NCBI RefSeq assembly: GCF_000250655.1
Contig: NC_016935.1
Span: forward strand, 7,706,001-7,770,000
Length of the DNA: 64,000 bases
Source: Paenibacillus mucilaginosus 3016
GTDB taxonomy: Bacteria; Bacillota; Bacilli; Paenibacillales; NBRC-103111
Direction: 5' to 3'
Of the stretch, positions 1 through 8,922 are shown piece by piece. Below the pieces are notes generated by a model. That model had not been told where the DNA came from. It ran no database searches and saw only the letters and a program-made list of their open reading frames with translations. Both the position numbers and the translations under genes were made by a program. Positions within the stretch are counted from its first letter, which is position 1. Each line of letters opens with the position of its first letter.

Positions 1-205
1 ATGACCACTGTCCGGGAAGGCCGAACGGCTTCGAGTGGAATTCGTCGTTCGTCTTGAAGGCGCTGAGGAACAGCCAGATCAGCGGATACAGCGTAACCAG
101 GGCATACAGCGCGAGAGCCAGCCGAATGACCAGCTCTCCGAACCTGCGGCGCAGAACCGGTCCTCTGCCCCTTGCGCCGCTCCCCAGAGAGAGTGAGCCT
201 TCCAT
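1..205 (-). CDS. Carbohydrate ABC transporter permease (second CUT1 permease), N-terminal part
   Basis: Only the first 68 codons lie in the window; the gene runs off the left edge. The ATG has a GGGGAG ribosome binding site just upstream. The translation has a basic cytoplasmic leader followed by a membrane segment ending in LYPLIWLFLSAFKTNDEF, the usual start of MalG-type (CUT1) permeases, in which the first helix is followed by a periplasmic loop beginning SFK or AFK. It starts 25 bases after the stop of the first permease, so the two would be cotranscribed and form a heterodimeric membrane channel for the binding protein encoded two genes upstream. The EAA loop is outside the window and the sugar cannot be deduced. 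Confidence 0.85.
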   Translation of the reverse strand, partial: MEGSLSLGSGARGRGPVLRRRFGELVIRLALALYALVTLYPLIWLFLSAFKTNDEFHSKPFGLPGQWS

Positions 206-230
206 CCGGATCTCCCCTTTTCGTAGCTTA

Positions 231-1106
231 TTAGCGGTAGTCCCGCTTCATGAGAAACTGGCTGCCCGCGATCAGCACGAGGCTGAGCACGATAATGGCC
301 GTCGACACCGCGCTGCCGTAGCCGAAGCGGAAGACGTTGAACGTATTGTTGTACATGTAAGAGGCGAGCAGCTCTGTCGAATGGGCCGGCCCCCCTCCCG
401 TCATGACGTAGATGAGGTCGAAGGCTTTCAGGCTGCCCGAGATGCAGAGCACGACCGCCACCTTCACCGTATCCCAGATCATCGGCAGCTTGACCGAGAT
501 CAGCTTTCGCGCAGGTCCGACACCATCGATTCGCGCGGCATCGTCAATTTCCGGGGAAATATTTTGGAGCGCGGCAATGAACATCAGCATGTATGGACCG
601 ATATAATTCCAGATGATCGGCACGGTCAGCGAGTACATTGAGATCTTCGGGTCGGACAGCCACTGCATCTTCCAATGCTCAAGACCCGTCCGTTCCAGTA
701 CAAAATTCAGAATCCCGATCTGCGGATGGTAGATGTAGCCCCATATGATGCCGATGACGACGGAGGAGAGGACCATCGGCATGAAGACCGACGCCCGCAC
801 GAAGCGCTGGAAGAGCGTCGACTTCGTCAGCACGAGGGCCAGCAGCAGGGCAATCGGCACCTGACCGAACACGGAGGCGGCGACAACGATCATGTTGTTC
901 TTGAACGCCAGCCAGAAAATCTGATCCTGCAGCACCTCGGCGTAATTGTCGAATCCAATATATTTCGCCGCCCCGATTCCCTTCCAGTCGAAAAAGCCGT
1001 AGTAAGCGGACCAGAATACCGGCACGATGACGAAGAAAGCGAACAAAAGGACGGCAGGAAACAGGGCCACTGTGATGAATCCCCGGGCCCGGACAGCTGC
1101 GGTCAT
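231..1106 (-). CDS. Carbohydrate ABC transporter permease (first CUT1 permease)
   Basis: This 291-aa inner-membrane protein resembles MalF/UgpA-type permeases. It has about six hydrophobic segments, the first at residues 10-35 (FITVALFPAVLLFAFFVIVP), and a clear EAA-loop sequence near residue 190 (EIDDAARIDGVGPARK) that docks the ATPase. The frame is open further upstream, but the ATG at 1106 has an ideal AAGGAGGTG site and gives a normal family length. It lies between the lipoprotein binding protein and the second permease. No ATPase is encoded here, so it probably uses a shared MsmX-type ATPase, as is common for CUT1 operons in Bacillales. Confidence 0.93.
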   Translation of the reverse strand: MTAAVRARGFITVALFPAVLLFAFFVIVPVFWSAYYGFFDWKGIGAAKYIGFDNYAEVLQDQIFWLAFKNNMIVVAASVFGQVPIALLLALVLTKSTLFQRFVRASVFMPMVLSSVVIGIIWGYIYHPQIGILNFVLERTGLEHWKMQWLSDPKISMYSLTVPIIWNYIGPYMLMFIAALQNISPEIDDAARIDGVGPARKLISVKLPMIWDTVKVAVVLCISGSLKAFDLIYVMTGGGPAHSTELLASYMYNNTFNVFRFGYGSAVSTAIIVLSLVLIAGSQFLMKRDYR

Positions 1107-1237
1107 GGGCAGCACCTCCTTGAATGAACGTGGCTGGAAGAATGGACGGGCGCCGCAGCCGGTTCCCTTCGGAGTCCGGCGCAGGCGCACCGCCCTCCGG
1201 ATGGCGGCGAATCAGCGCCGCTTCCGTCTATGGTCCG

Positions 1238-2581
1238 CTACTTGCCGACCGACTTCGCCTGGGCTTCCTGAATCTTCTTCGCCACATCCTCCGGCTTCGC
1301 CCCCATGAGCAGCTCCTGCAGCCCGTTGTTGACGACATCCGCCGCCGCCGAGCTCAGTCTGCTGTCGTACACCGGCGTACGCGCCACCCGTCCGGTCAGA
1401 TCATACGCCTTGGCGAACAGGGACGACACCTTGCTCTTGTCGAGCTCGGCCTTGTAGCTCACGAGCTGGTTGCTCTCGAGCGTCGCCTTCTGCGCCTCCG
1501 GTCCGCTCATCGCGTAGATGAGCTGGTAAGCGGCCTCTCTGCGCGCCCCCTCGACCTTCTTGCTGAGGCCGAGACCGGTGCCCACCACGCCCGACAGCGA
1601 GTTCGGGTCGCCCTTGCCTCCGGGTACGGACGGCAGCACCGTGACGTCCATCGCATCGAGCGCCTCCTTCGAGGCGTTCGCCGCCAGGGAGGTCAGCGCC
1701 CAGCCGCCGTCGATCATCATCGCGGCTTTGCCCTGGGCGAACATCTGCTCCATCTGGGTATTGTCGATGGAGTTGAAGCCGTCCTGGAAGGCTCCCGCCT
1801 GGCCGAGCTGCTGCAGATAGGCAAGGGCCTGCACGAACTCGGGGTCCGTAAACTTTGCCCCGTCCTGGGCCGCCGCCTTAAGGAACCACTCCGTTCCGGT
1901 CACGCGGTCCGCCAAGGAGCTCAGGATGGATGACTGGGCCAGCCAGGCCGCCTTGTTGCCGAGCGCGATCGGTGTCACCTTGTTCTTCTTGAAGGTGTCG
2001 ACCAGCGCCAGCAGATCGTCCCAGGTCTTCGGCGGCTGCACCCCGTATTTGTCGAACAGCGTACGGTTGTAATACAGGATGGAGGTCGGCGACAGGCCCA
2101 TCGGGGCGCTGTAGATTCGGCCGTCGATCGTAAAATCATCGAAGGAGCCCGGCAGGAAGCCGTTCTTCCAATCGGCTTTGCTCTCCAGCAGTCCGTCGAT
2201 CGGCTGCAGCAGATCCCCGCCGGCGAATTCCCGGGTCATCACGCCGGGCCACATCATGAACACATCCGGCATCTCGCCCGCCGCCGCCACCGTCTTCAGC
2301 CGGGCCCGGTAGCCGTCCGGCGGGATGCTCTGCACATCGAGCTCGATCTCCGGATGGTCCGCCTTGAACTTGTCCATGATGCCCCGCATCGTCCTGGCCC
2401 GCAGGTCATCTCCGGTGAAGTTGTGCCACAGGGAGAGCTTCACCTTCTCTCCAGCCTGGCTCCCCGTCCCTGCCGCTGTCCCGCTGCTCTCTTCCCCGCC
2501 TCCGCCGCAGCCTGCCAGCAGCGACACCGCGATGGCGGCCGCCGCCGCCCCAGGCCATCCTTTGGTCTGAACTCTTCCCAT
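1238..2581 (-). CDS. Sugar ABC transporter substrate-binding lipoprotein (CUT1)
   Basis: This 447-aa extracellular binding protein belongs to the bacterial solute-binding family 1 (MalE/UgpB-like). A short basic start, hydrophobic segment and lipobox (AVSLLAGC) are followed by a glycine/serine linker. The mature part begins KLSLWHNFTGDD, the typical first strand of CUT1 binding proteins, and contains FAQGKAAMMIDGGW, the conserved G-K-AAM segment. The start at 2581 was chosen because GAGGAGGGG lies upstream and it puts the signal peptide at the N-terminus; the open frame upstream adds an unlikely extension. It is first of the transporter genes, 211 bases after the YesN-type regulator gene, which probably activates it. 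The ligand is unknown; oligosaccharides are typical. Confidence 0.93.
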   Translation of the reverse strand: MGRVQTKGWPGAAAAAIAVSLLAGCGGGGEESSGTAAGTGSQAGEKVKLSLWHNFTGDDLRARTMRGIMDKFKADHPEIELDVQSIPPDGYRARLKTVAAAGEMPDVFMMWPGVMTREFAGGDLLQPIDGLLESKADWKNGFLPGSFDDFTIDGRIYSAPMGLSPTSILYYNRTLFDKYGVQPPKTWDDLLALVDTFKKNKVTPIALGNKAAWLAQSSILSSLADRVTGTEWFLKAAAQDGAKFTDPEFVQALAYLQQLGQAGAFQDGFNSIDNTQMEQMFAQGKAAMMIDGGWALTSLAANASKEALDAMDVTVLPSVPGGKGDPNSLSGVVGTGLGLSKKVEGARREAAYQLIYAMSGPEAQKATLESNQLVSYKAELDKSKVSSLFAKAYDLTGRVARTPVYDSRLSSAAADVVNNGLQELLMGAKPEDVAKKIQEAQAKSVGK

Positions 2582-2792
2582 GCTCCAGCCCCTCCTCTTC
2601 CCGAGTACCGTGTGGACTCTTGTCGTTCTTGCTATCTTCAGTATAGGGGCCCCCCGGCGGACGGGGTACGGGAGAAACCCCGGAACCGTAGGGGGCAAAC
2701 ACCGGACTCTCGCCGGTGTATTCATGCATGGTGACTGCCAATAACGGCAGCCGGGTTCCCCCAACTCGGACATTCCCGGGCCAACGCCTGCT

Positions 2793-4355
2793 TCAGCCCC
2801 CTTCCCGCACCGACTGCCGGTATTCCGACGGCGTCACCCCCGCATACTTCTTAAAGAGCTGGCCGAAATACTTGATATCCTCGTAGCCGGCCCGCTGGGC
2901 CACCTCGCTGACCTTCGCCGGCGACTCCCGCAGCAGCGCTGCCGCCCTGCGCATCCGCTCCCCCGTGACGAACTCGAGATAGGTCTGCCCGGTCTCGCGC
3001 TTGAACACCTCGCCAAAATGGCTGGGGCTTAGATGCACGACGGCCGCGGCCTGCTGGAGCGACAGGTTCGGGTCATCGAGGTGGTCCCGGATGTAAGCGA
3101 CCGCCTTCGGGATATACCCGCCCCGGCTCTCCGAGAGCGACGCGTGGAACCGTTCCATCACCGCAGCGAGCCGCCGGTACACCTCCTCTTCCGCCTGGCC
3201 GCCGGCCTCCGGCAGCGGGGCGTACCCGGGCGCGGGTGTGCCCTCCAGCGCCCGCTCGAGCCAGCGGTGGCCGGAGAGCACAAGCGAGTGCAGGAACGCC
3301 TGCAGCGACTGCGGCGTGGCTGCCGGATGCTCCAGCTCGGCCCGCACGATCCGGCTCACGAAGCGGCGCAGCCCGGTCGCCGAGCCGCCCGCCAGCAGCG
3401 CAGCCAGCTCGGCCTCCTCCGCCTGCGAGCACACCGTCCGCGAGCCCGTGCGGCCGCTCAGCTGCTCCGGCGTGAAGAGCCCCCGCCCGCCGAGCAGCTC
3501 GCGGAAGCCGAGCACGCGCTCCGCCTCCCGGCAGGAGGCGGGCAGGCAGGCCGGGTCTGCGGCGGTGCCGCCGAGCGCGGCAAAGACGCTGCACTTCAGC
3601 GTGGCGCCCAGCCGCTCCAAAGCGCGGGCCAAGTCCTGGCCCCCGGCGGCGGCTGCGCCATCGGCGGGAAGGATCACGGCGACGCGGTCCGCCTTGAGGA
3701 GCGTAACGCAGGGCAGCAGCTCGTAGAGGATGTTCTCCGCTGCGCCCAGCAGCAGACCCGCGAACGGCCCGTCTCCCCAGCCCTCGGCCTGCACGAGCAG
3801 GACCCGCAGCGGGACCGGCTGCCCTTCGGGGCCGCAGAGACCGCTGCGGCGGAACCAGCTCTGCAGCGCCGCCGGCAGCGGGCTCTCCGAGGCGGTCCCG
3901 GGCCCTTGGGCGAGCAGGCGCTCGATCAGCTGATGGCGCAGGGCGGCCGTCTGCAGCGATTCCTGCCTGCGCGCCTCCCAGCGCTCCAGCACGCGCTGCT
4001 TGGCCTTGGCCGCCGCCCGGATGATCTCCTCCGGCCGGCTCGTCTTCAGGAGATAATCCGACACGCCTTCGCGCAGCGCCTCCCGGGCATAGCCGAAGTC
4101 GTCGTAGCCTGTGAGGATGACGGTCTCCGTGCCCGGGAGCAGTTCCCGTACCCGGCCCGCCAGCTCGATGCCGTCCATGCCCGGCATCCGGATATCGGTG
4201 AAGAGCACATGCGGCTTCTCCTCCGGGATGCGCTCCAGCGCCTCATCGGCCGAAGCGGCCGGGGGGAGCAGCGTCAGGCCGATCTCCGTCCAGTCGATCA
4301 CCGTGCTCAGCCCCCGGCGGATAATGTCTTCGTCGTCCACGATCATGAGCCTCAT
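2793..4355 (-). CDS. Response regulator, YesN type (receiver plus AraC HTH)
   Basis: This 520-aa two-component response regulator has an N-terminal receiver (residues 1-120) with the acidic pair IVDDED, phospho-acceptor Asp near residue 54 (LFTDIRMPG) and conserved Lys (LLKTS). A long middle region of unclear fold follows, then a C-terminal AraC/XylS double helix-turn-helix (about 420-517; LSPSHFGEVFKRETG and AGYEDIKYFGQLFKK). The ATG overlaps the stop of the kinase gene as ATGA, so the two are translationally coupled. A GAGGAGG site supports this start. By analogy with YesMN systems it probably activates the downstream sugar ABC genes. Confidence 0.93.
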   Translation of the reverse strand: MRLMIVDDEDIIRRGLSTVIDWTEIGLTLLPPAASADEALERIPEEKPHVLFTDIRMPGMDGIELAGRVRELLPGTETVILTGYDDFGYAREALREGVSDYLLKTSRPEEIIRAAAKAKQRVLERWEARRQESLQTAALRHQLIERLLAQGPGTASESPLPAALQSWFRRSGLCGPEGQPVPLRVLLVQAEGWGDGPFAGLLLGAAENILYELLPCVTLLKADRVAVILPADGAAAAGGQDLARALERLGATLKCSVFAALGGTAADPACLPASCREAERVLGFRELLGGRGLFTPEQLSGRTGSRTVCSQAEEAELAALLAGGSATGLRRFVSRIVRAELEHPAATPQSLQAFLHSLVLSGHRWLERALEGTPAPGYAPLPEAGGQAEEEVYRRLAAVMERFHASLSESRGGYIPKAVAYIRDHLDDPNLSLQQAAAVVHLSPSHFGEVFKRETGQTYLEFVTGERMRRAAALLRESPAKVSEVAQRAGYEDIKYFGQLFKKYAGVTPSEYRQSVREGG

Positions 4356-6145
4356 GCGGTTGCCTCCTCGATAGGTATGGTGAACGTGATGCGCGTTCCC
4401 TGCTGCGGAGCGCTGTCGATGCCGAGCCCGGCCCCGCGTCCGTAGTGCAGCAGCAGCCGCTGGTGCACATTGCGCAGACCGTAGCCGCTGGTTTTCTTGG
4501 TATGCTTCAGGGCGGCAGGCGCCGGGACGGCGGCCTTCCCGGCCTCCCCTCCCGTCAGCTCGCTGCGCAGCTCCCTCAGTCGCTCCTCCGGGATGCCGGC
4601 CCCCGTATCCTCCACGGCGAACACTGCGCTGTCCCCCTGCCGCCGCACGTGGATATAGATCGAGCCGCAGCGGCCCAGCTTCTGGATCCCGTGTACGAGC
4701 GCGTTCTCGATGAGGGGCTGCAGGAGCAGCTTCAGGACCGGCTGGGGGCTCAGCGACGGGTCGATGTAGAACTCGATCTCGAACTGGCCCGGGAAGCGGA
4801 TCGCCTGGATGTACGCATAATTGCGGGCATGCTCGACCTCCTGCTGCAGAGGACAGTACTCCTCTCCCCCGTTCAGCGAGAAGCGGAGAAAGTCGCTCAG
4901 CGCGCCGACCATCTCCGACGTCTGCCGGTCCTTGTTCATCAGGGCGGTCCAATGGATCGAAGAGAGCGTGTTGTACAGAAAATGGGGATGAATCTGCGCC
5001 TGCAGCGCCTGCAGATCCGCCTCCTTTTTCCTCGCTTCCTCCTGCTGCACCTGCTCCTTCAGCCGCTGAATCCGGTCGCTGAGCTTGTTGTAGCTGTGCA
5101 GCAGCAGCCCGACCTCGTCGCTGCTCTTGACCTCGTAAAGCGGCATCGGCTCATCCGGGTTCAGGCCCTTCAGGTTGTGCGCCAGCCGGGTCAGCGGACG
5201 GGTCACCCGGTCCGTGAAGACCAGCACGAGCCCAGCCGCCAGCAGGAGGCCGAGCAGCACAGCCCCTGCCGTGACCGCGAGGATATACCCGCTTTGGGCG
5301 GTGTAGATGCGGGTCGGCAGGAAGCCCACCAGCTTCCAGCCGATCCCCGGCAGCGTGTGGTAGAGCACCGTCTGCCGCCCCTCGCCCTCCCCGTAGTGGG
5401 CGATGCCGCTGCTGCCGGCCAGCTGCCCGATCCCGGGGTAGAGTTCCGCCAGCGGACGGCCGGGCCACGCCGGGTCGGCGGCCGATAGCACCTGCCCTTT
5501 CTCGTCCAGCATCAGCACCCGGCCCTCAGCCTCCCAGCCGGACCCGGTGAGGTACGTGCGGATCTCCGCTTCGTCCACGGCGATGGACAGTGTGCCGAGC
5601 GTCCGGAAATCGTTGAAGCTGCGGATCGGCCGCACCAGTGAGAACACGCGCTTCGTCCCTTCGGGCGTGCGGTTCTCGTACAGCGGGGACCACCAGCGGA
5701 CGCTCTGGCGGTACGTCTCCTCGTGTCGAAGCAGCACCTCCGGCAGACCGGTGCTCCGCTTGGTCGTGGTCGTCAGCGGCGGTATGCCCGAAGCCGGCTC
5801 GACCGTGATGTCGGCGATGTACTTTTTGGAGAAAGCCAGGTTGGTCAAAAACCCGACATTGAGCGTATAGCGTGAGATATCCTCCTCCCCGTTGTCGAGG
5901 TACAGCTGGATATCCCTCTGGCCGATGAGGAACAGGGACATGTTCTCGAGATCCTGCACGACGAACTCCAGCTTGCCGGCGATCTGGCGCAGCGTGTTCA
6001 TCCCCGCCCCCTTCGCTTTCTCTTCGGCGGCGTTCGCCGCCATGCGGTACAGGAGCGCCCCCGTCAGCAGCAGGGGAAGCAGGATGGCCGGAAGCAGGAG
6101 CAGGATCAGCTTGCGTTTGAGCGACTTGGCGAGCCAGCGTGTCAT
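4352..6145 (-). CDS. Sensor histidine kinase, YesM type
   Basis: This 597-aa membrane kinase has helices at about 11-34 and 282-308 flanking an extracellular sensing region, then a HAMP linker, an HPK7-type His_kinase motif with phospho-acceptor His near residue 385 (QIHPHFLYNTLSS) and a C-terminal HATPase domain (VEDTGAGIPEERL; SGYGLRNVHQRLLL). An open frame continues about 150 codons upstream, but that part is translated tandem repeat; the ATG at 6145 has GGGGTG upstream and starts directly with the basic residues before the first helix. It probably phosphorylates the overlapping regulator in response to an extracellular sugar or a liganded binding protein. Confidence 0.92.
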   Translation of the reverse strand: MTRWLAKSLKRKLILLLLPAILLPLLLTGALLYRMAANAAEEKAKGAGMNTLRQIAGKLEFVVQDLENMSLFLIGQRDIQLYLDNGEEDISRYTLNVGFLTNLAFSKKYIADITVEPASGIPPLTTTTKRSTGLPEVLLRHEETYRQSVRWWSPLYENRTPEGTKRVFSLVRPIRSFNDFRTLGTLSIAVDEAEIRTYLTGSGWEAEGRVLMLDEKGQVLSAADPAWPGRPLAELYPGIGQLAGSSGIAHYGEGEGRQTVLYHTLPGIGWKLVGFLPTRIYTAQSGYILAVTAGAVLLGLLLAAGLVLVFTDRVTRPLTRLAHNLKGLNPDEPMPLYEVKSSDEVGLLLHSYNKLSDRIQRLKEQVQQEEARKKEADLQALQAQIHPHFLYNTLSSIHWTALMNKDRQTSEMVGALSDFLRFSLNGGEEYCPLQQEVEHARNYAYIQAIRFPGQFEIEFYIDPSLSPQPVLKLLLQPLIENALVHGIQKLGRCGSIYIHVRRQGDSAVFAVEDTGAGIPEERLRELRSELTGGEAGKAAVPAPAALKHTKKTSGYGLRNVHQRLLLHYGRGAGLGIDSAPQQGTRITFTIPIEEATA

Positions 6146-6231
6146 GCGGTGATTCACCCCGTTGATTGGTTTGGTCGTTAAGGAATGCGGCGGTGAGGCA
6201 GGTGGAAGTGCGGAAGCGATGCGATGGAGCA

Positions 6232-6541
6232 GCTGCGCTGCCGGGACGGCAACAGCGAGGCAAGGGCGGCAGTGCTGCTGCGAGGCCGGCACGGCGGATA
6301 AGCTGCGCTGCCGGGACGGCAGTGCTGCTGCGACGGTGCGGCGGGTATGCTGCGCTGACGGGACGGCCGTGCTGCTGCGACGGTACGGCGGGTATGCTGC
6401 GCTGCCGGGACGGCCGTGCTGCTGCGACGGTACGGCGGGTATGCTGCGCGCCGGGACGGCGGGGCTGCTGCGACGGTGCGGCGGGTATGCTGCGCTGCCG
6501 GGACGGCCGTGCTGCTGCGACGGTACGGCGGGTATGCTGCG
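6232..6541. repeat. 47-bp tandem repeat upstream of the yesM-like kinase
   Basis: Five near-identical units begin at 6302, 6349, 6396, 6443 and 6489 (spacing 47, 47, 46, 47), with a diverged, longer copy at 6232-6301 and a truncated one from 6536. Each unit has GCTGCGCTGCCGGGACGGC near its start and ACGGCGGGTAT at its end. Because 47 is not a multiple of three, the long open frames on both strands here are repeat artefacts. The array lies 90-400 bases upstream of the kinase start, in its probable promoter/leader region. Confidence 0.9.
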
Positions 6542-6950
6542 CCCGGTGTGGTGGATGAAGGGCATGGTGTGGTCAGCCTGGGACTGATGCACGGCAGCAT
6601 TGGGAGCCAGTTTGGTTGAAATGAATAGGGAGCGGTACAGGGTAGCCGCCGGGAAAAAATATGCGGCAGACAGCTAATGGCTGAGCGCAGTCTGGTCCGG
6701 CACCGAAGTGCGCCTCGTCAGGAAGCACGTATAAGGCGGCCCCGCGTGCAGCGCATCTGGAAGACTGCTATTCTCAGGCTGGCTGGCGGCAGGGTCACTG
6801 CTGCCGGGCAAGCGTACGCCCCGTTACACAGAGCACTGGCCTGACCAGCTAAGACAGGATCGAGCCCCCGGATTCCGTTGTTACCCAGCCCCCCTTGCCT
6901 TTATACTAGCACACTGTTTATTGGGCCAAACAGACTTTTTTTTAGCGCAA

Positions 6951-6990
6951 CAAACTTTTTGTTTGAAATTCGCTTGGAATATGCTACCAT
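6951..6990 (+). promoter_or_regulatory. Promoter and inverted repeat of the DauR-like regulator gene
   Basis: TTGAAA (6963-6968) and TACCAT (6985-6990) are 16 bases apart. An inverted repeat CAAAC-TTTTT-GTTTG (6951-6965) touches the -35 box and is a candidate autoregulatory operator. The rest of the gene-free stretch 6601-7048 shows nothing else I can identify. Confidence 0.5.
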
Positions 6991-7048
6991 CGATCTCATA
7001 AAGCAGCCCATGATTTGGGAACAGCGAAAAAAGGAGTTTTGCGGACGA

Positions 7049-7753
7049 ATGGAGTCCATACGGGATGAATTTGATTTTTTGTCAGTGCTGGTAAAGGGCA
7101 TTGCCGCCCAATTCGGGGAGAACTGCGAGGTGGTGCTGCACGACTTGACGGGCTCTTACGAGAGCACGATCGTCGCTATCGAGAATGGCCACATCACCGG
7201 CCGCAAGGTCGGCGATCCGGGAACGAATCTCGGCCTGGAGCTGCTGCGCGGCAGCCAGGTCGACGGCAACCGGTTCAACTACGTGACCCAGACCAAGGAC
7301 GGACGGATGCTCCGTTCGACCTCGATGTACATGAAGAATGCCGAGGGGCGGACGGTCGGGGCGCTCTGCATTAATTTTGACATCACGGACCTTATGGTTG
7401 CGGAGCGGACCCTCCACTCGCTCACAGCGGCCAATCTTCAGCCGGAGGTGAAGGAATCGTTCGTCAGCAACGTGAGCGATCTGCTCGATGCGCTCATCCA
7501 GGAGGCGCAGGAGGATGTCGGCCGGCCCGTCGCCCTCATGACCAAGGAGGATAAGATGCGCATGATCGCCCTGCTCGACCGCAAAGGGGCCTTCCTCATC
7601 AAGAAGGGCGGCGAGAAAATCTGCGCCTACCTCAATATTTCGAAGTATACGCTCTATAACTATCTCGAAGAAGCTAAATTGGAAGCTAAATTGGAAGCCA
7701 AATTGGAAGCCAAGGCGGAAACCAAGCCCGCCGAGGACACAAAGGAGGACTAA
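7049..7753 (+). CDS. DauR/YheO-like transcriptional regulator (PAS_6 plus HTH_22)
   Basis: This 234-aa DNA-binding regulator has an N-terminal YheO-like PAS domain (about 10-120; VLHDLTGSYESTIVAIENGHI, ALCINFDITD) and a C-terminal helix-turn-helix of the DauR family (about 165-215; KGAFLIKKGGEKICAYLNIS followed by YTLYNYLEE). Family members such as DauR of Pseudomonas control D-arginine and other amino-acid catabolism. The ATG at 7049 follows AAGGAG at 12 bases, a longish spacing. The tail contains repeated EAKL units from a 12-bp repeat. The stop is two bases before the next gene, a PLP enzyme for D-amino acids, which supports a role as local regulator of D-amino-acid use. Confidence 0.88.
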   Translation: MESIRDEFDFLSVLVKGIAAQFGENCEVVLHDLTGSYESTIVAIENGHITGRKVGDPGTNLGLELLRGSQVDGNRFNYVTQTKDGRMLRSTSMYMKNAEGRTVGALCINFDITDLMVAERTLHSLTAANLQPEVKESFVSNVSDLLDALIQEAQEDVGRPVALMTKEDKMRMIALLDRKGAFLIKKGGEKICAYLNISKYTLYNYLEEAKLEAKLEAKLEAKAETKPAEDTKED

Positions 7754-7755
7754 CC

Positions 7756-8922
7756 ATGAATGCTGAATTGGGGCTCTCTGATCAAGAAATCCCCAGCGGG
7801 AGTGCTCTGGATAAAAGTGAGCTCGAGACCCCCTGCCTCCTCATCGATACGGAGGTCATGGAGCGCAACATTGCCTCCATGGCGGATACCGCGCGCCGCC
7901 TAGGGGTAGCTCTGAGGCCGCATGCCAAGACGCACAAGCTCCCTTCGGTCGCCCGGCTCCAGCTCGAGGCCGGTGCGTCCGGCATCACCGTCGCCAAGGT
8001 ATCCGAAGCCGAAGTGATGGCGGCCCACGGCATCCGAAGCATCTTCATTGCCTACCCGTTGGTGACCCCGGGCAAAATCCGACGGGCTCTGGCGCTGCAT
8101 GAGCAGGCGGAGCTGATTCTCGCCGTCGACTCGCTGGAGGGCGCAGTCCGGCTGTCCGAAGCGGCCGTGACTCATGGCGGCGCCCCGCTGGCCGTACGCC
8201 TCGAGATCGATACGGGGCTGCGCCGCACCGGCGTCCCTTACGACGATGCACCCGCGCTGGCCGAGAAGATCGCGGCGATGCCGGGGCTGTCGCTCACCGG
8301 CATCTACACCTTCCGCGGGGCGCTGCTCGACGGAGCGCCGACGCTTGATCTTGCAGCAGCCGGGAAGCAGGAGGGGCGCCTGATGGCGGACCTGGCGCAG
8401 CGGCTGCGCGAAGCGGGTGTGCCCGTCGCAGACGTCAGCGTCGGCTCCACGCCGACCGCCGCATTCGCGGCCGCCGTGCCCGGCGTGACCGAGATCCGGC
8501 CCGGCACCTACGTGTACCAGGACCGGATGCAGGCCCGTCTCGGCGTGTGCTCCCTGGACGACTGCGCCGGGCGCGTGCGCGTCACGGTCGTCAGCCGCCC
8601 GGCGCCGGATCTGGCCATCATCGACGGCGGCAGCAAGACGTTCGCCACCGACGTGCAGCCGAACACGGCGCCGCTGCTCCTGCAGGGCTTCGGCTGGTCC
8701 ACCGAGCTGCCGGACGCCGTACTCGAGCGCCTCACCGAAGAGCACGGCATGCTGCGCCTCGGTCCTGACGCCCAGGCTTCCGGGCTGGCGGTAGGCGATG
8801 TGCTGCATCTGGTGCCTAACCACATCTGCAGCACGGTCAACCTGCATAACCAGGTCTGGTTCCGCGGGACGGACGGCCGCTATACTCCCCAGCCCGTGTT
8901 GGCCCGCGGGATGCTGGAATAG
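7756..8922 (+). CDS. D-threonine aldolase / D-serine dehydratase-like PLP enzyme (alanine racemase fold)
   Basis: This 388-aa fold-type III PLP enzyme carries an alanine-racemase N-terminal barrel starting LETPCLLIDTEVMERNI. The probable PLP lysine is in RPHAKTHKLP near residue 57. The C-terminal D-serine-dehydratase-like domain has HLVPNHICSTVN (about 350-360), whose His and Cys bind the metal in DSD1/DTA enzymes. These enzymes cleave D-threonine or other D-3-hydroxy amino acids, or deaminate D-serine; sequence alone does not choose. It follows the regulator by two bases, with the GGAGG site inside the regulator's end, so they form an operon. Confidence 0.88.
   Translation: MNAELGLSDQEIPSGSALDKSELETPCLLIDTEVMERNIASMADTARRLGVALRPHAKTHKLPSVARLQLEAGASGITVAKVSEAEVMAAHGIRSIFIAYPLVTPGKIRRALALHEQAELILAVDSLEGAVRLSEAAVTHGGAPLAVRLEIDTGLRRTGVPYDDAPALAEKIAAMPGLSLTGIYTFRGALLDGAPTLDLAAAGKQEGRLMADLAQRLREAGVPVADVSVGSTPTAAFAAAVPGVTEIRPGTYVYQDRMQARLGVCSLDDCAGRVRVTVVSRPAPDLAIIDGGSKTFATDVQPNTAPLLLQGFGWSTELPDAVLERLTEEHGMLRLGPDAQASGLAVGDVLHLVPNHICSTVNLHNQVWFRGTDGRYTPQPVLARGMLE

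Noticed and set aside
6232..6541. 47-bp repeats considered as CRISPR or as a coding repeat
   Set aside because: No spacers of independent sequence; the 46/47-bp period breaks any reading frame.
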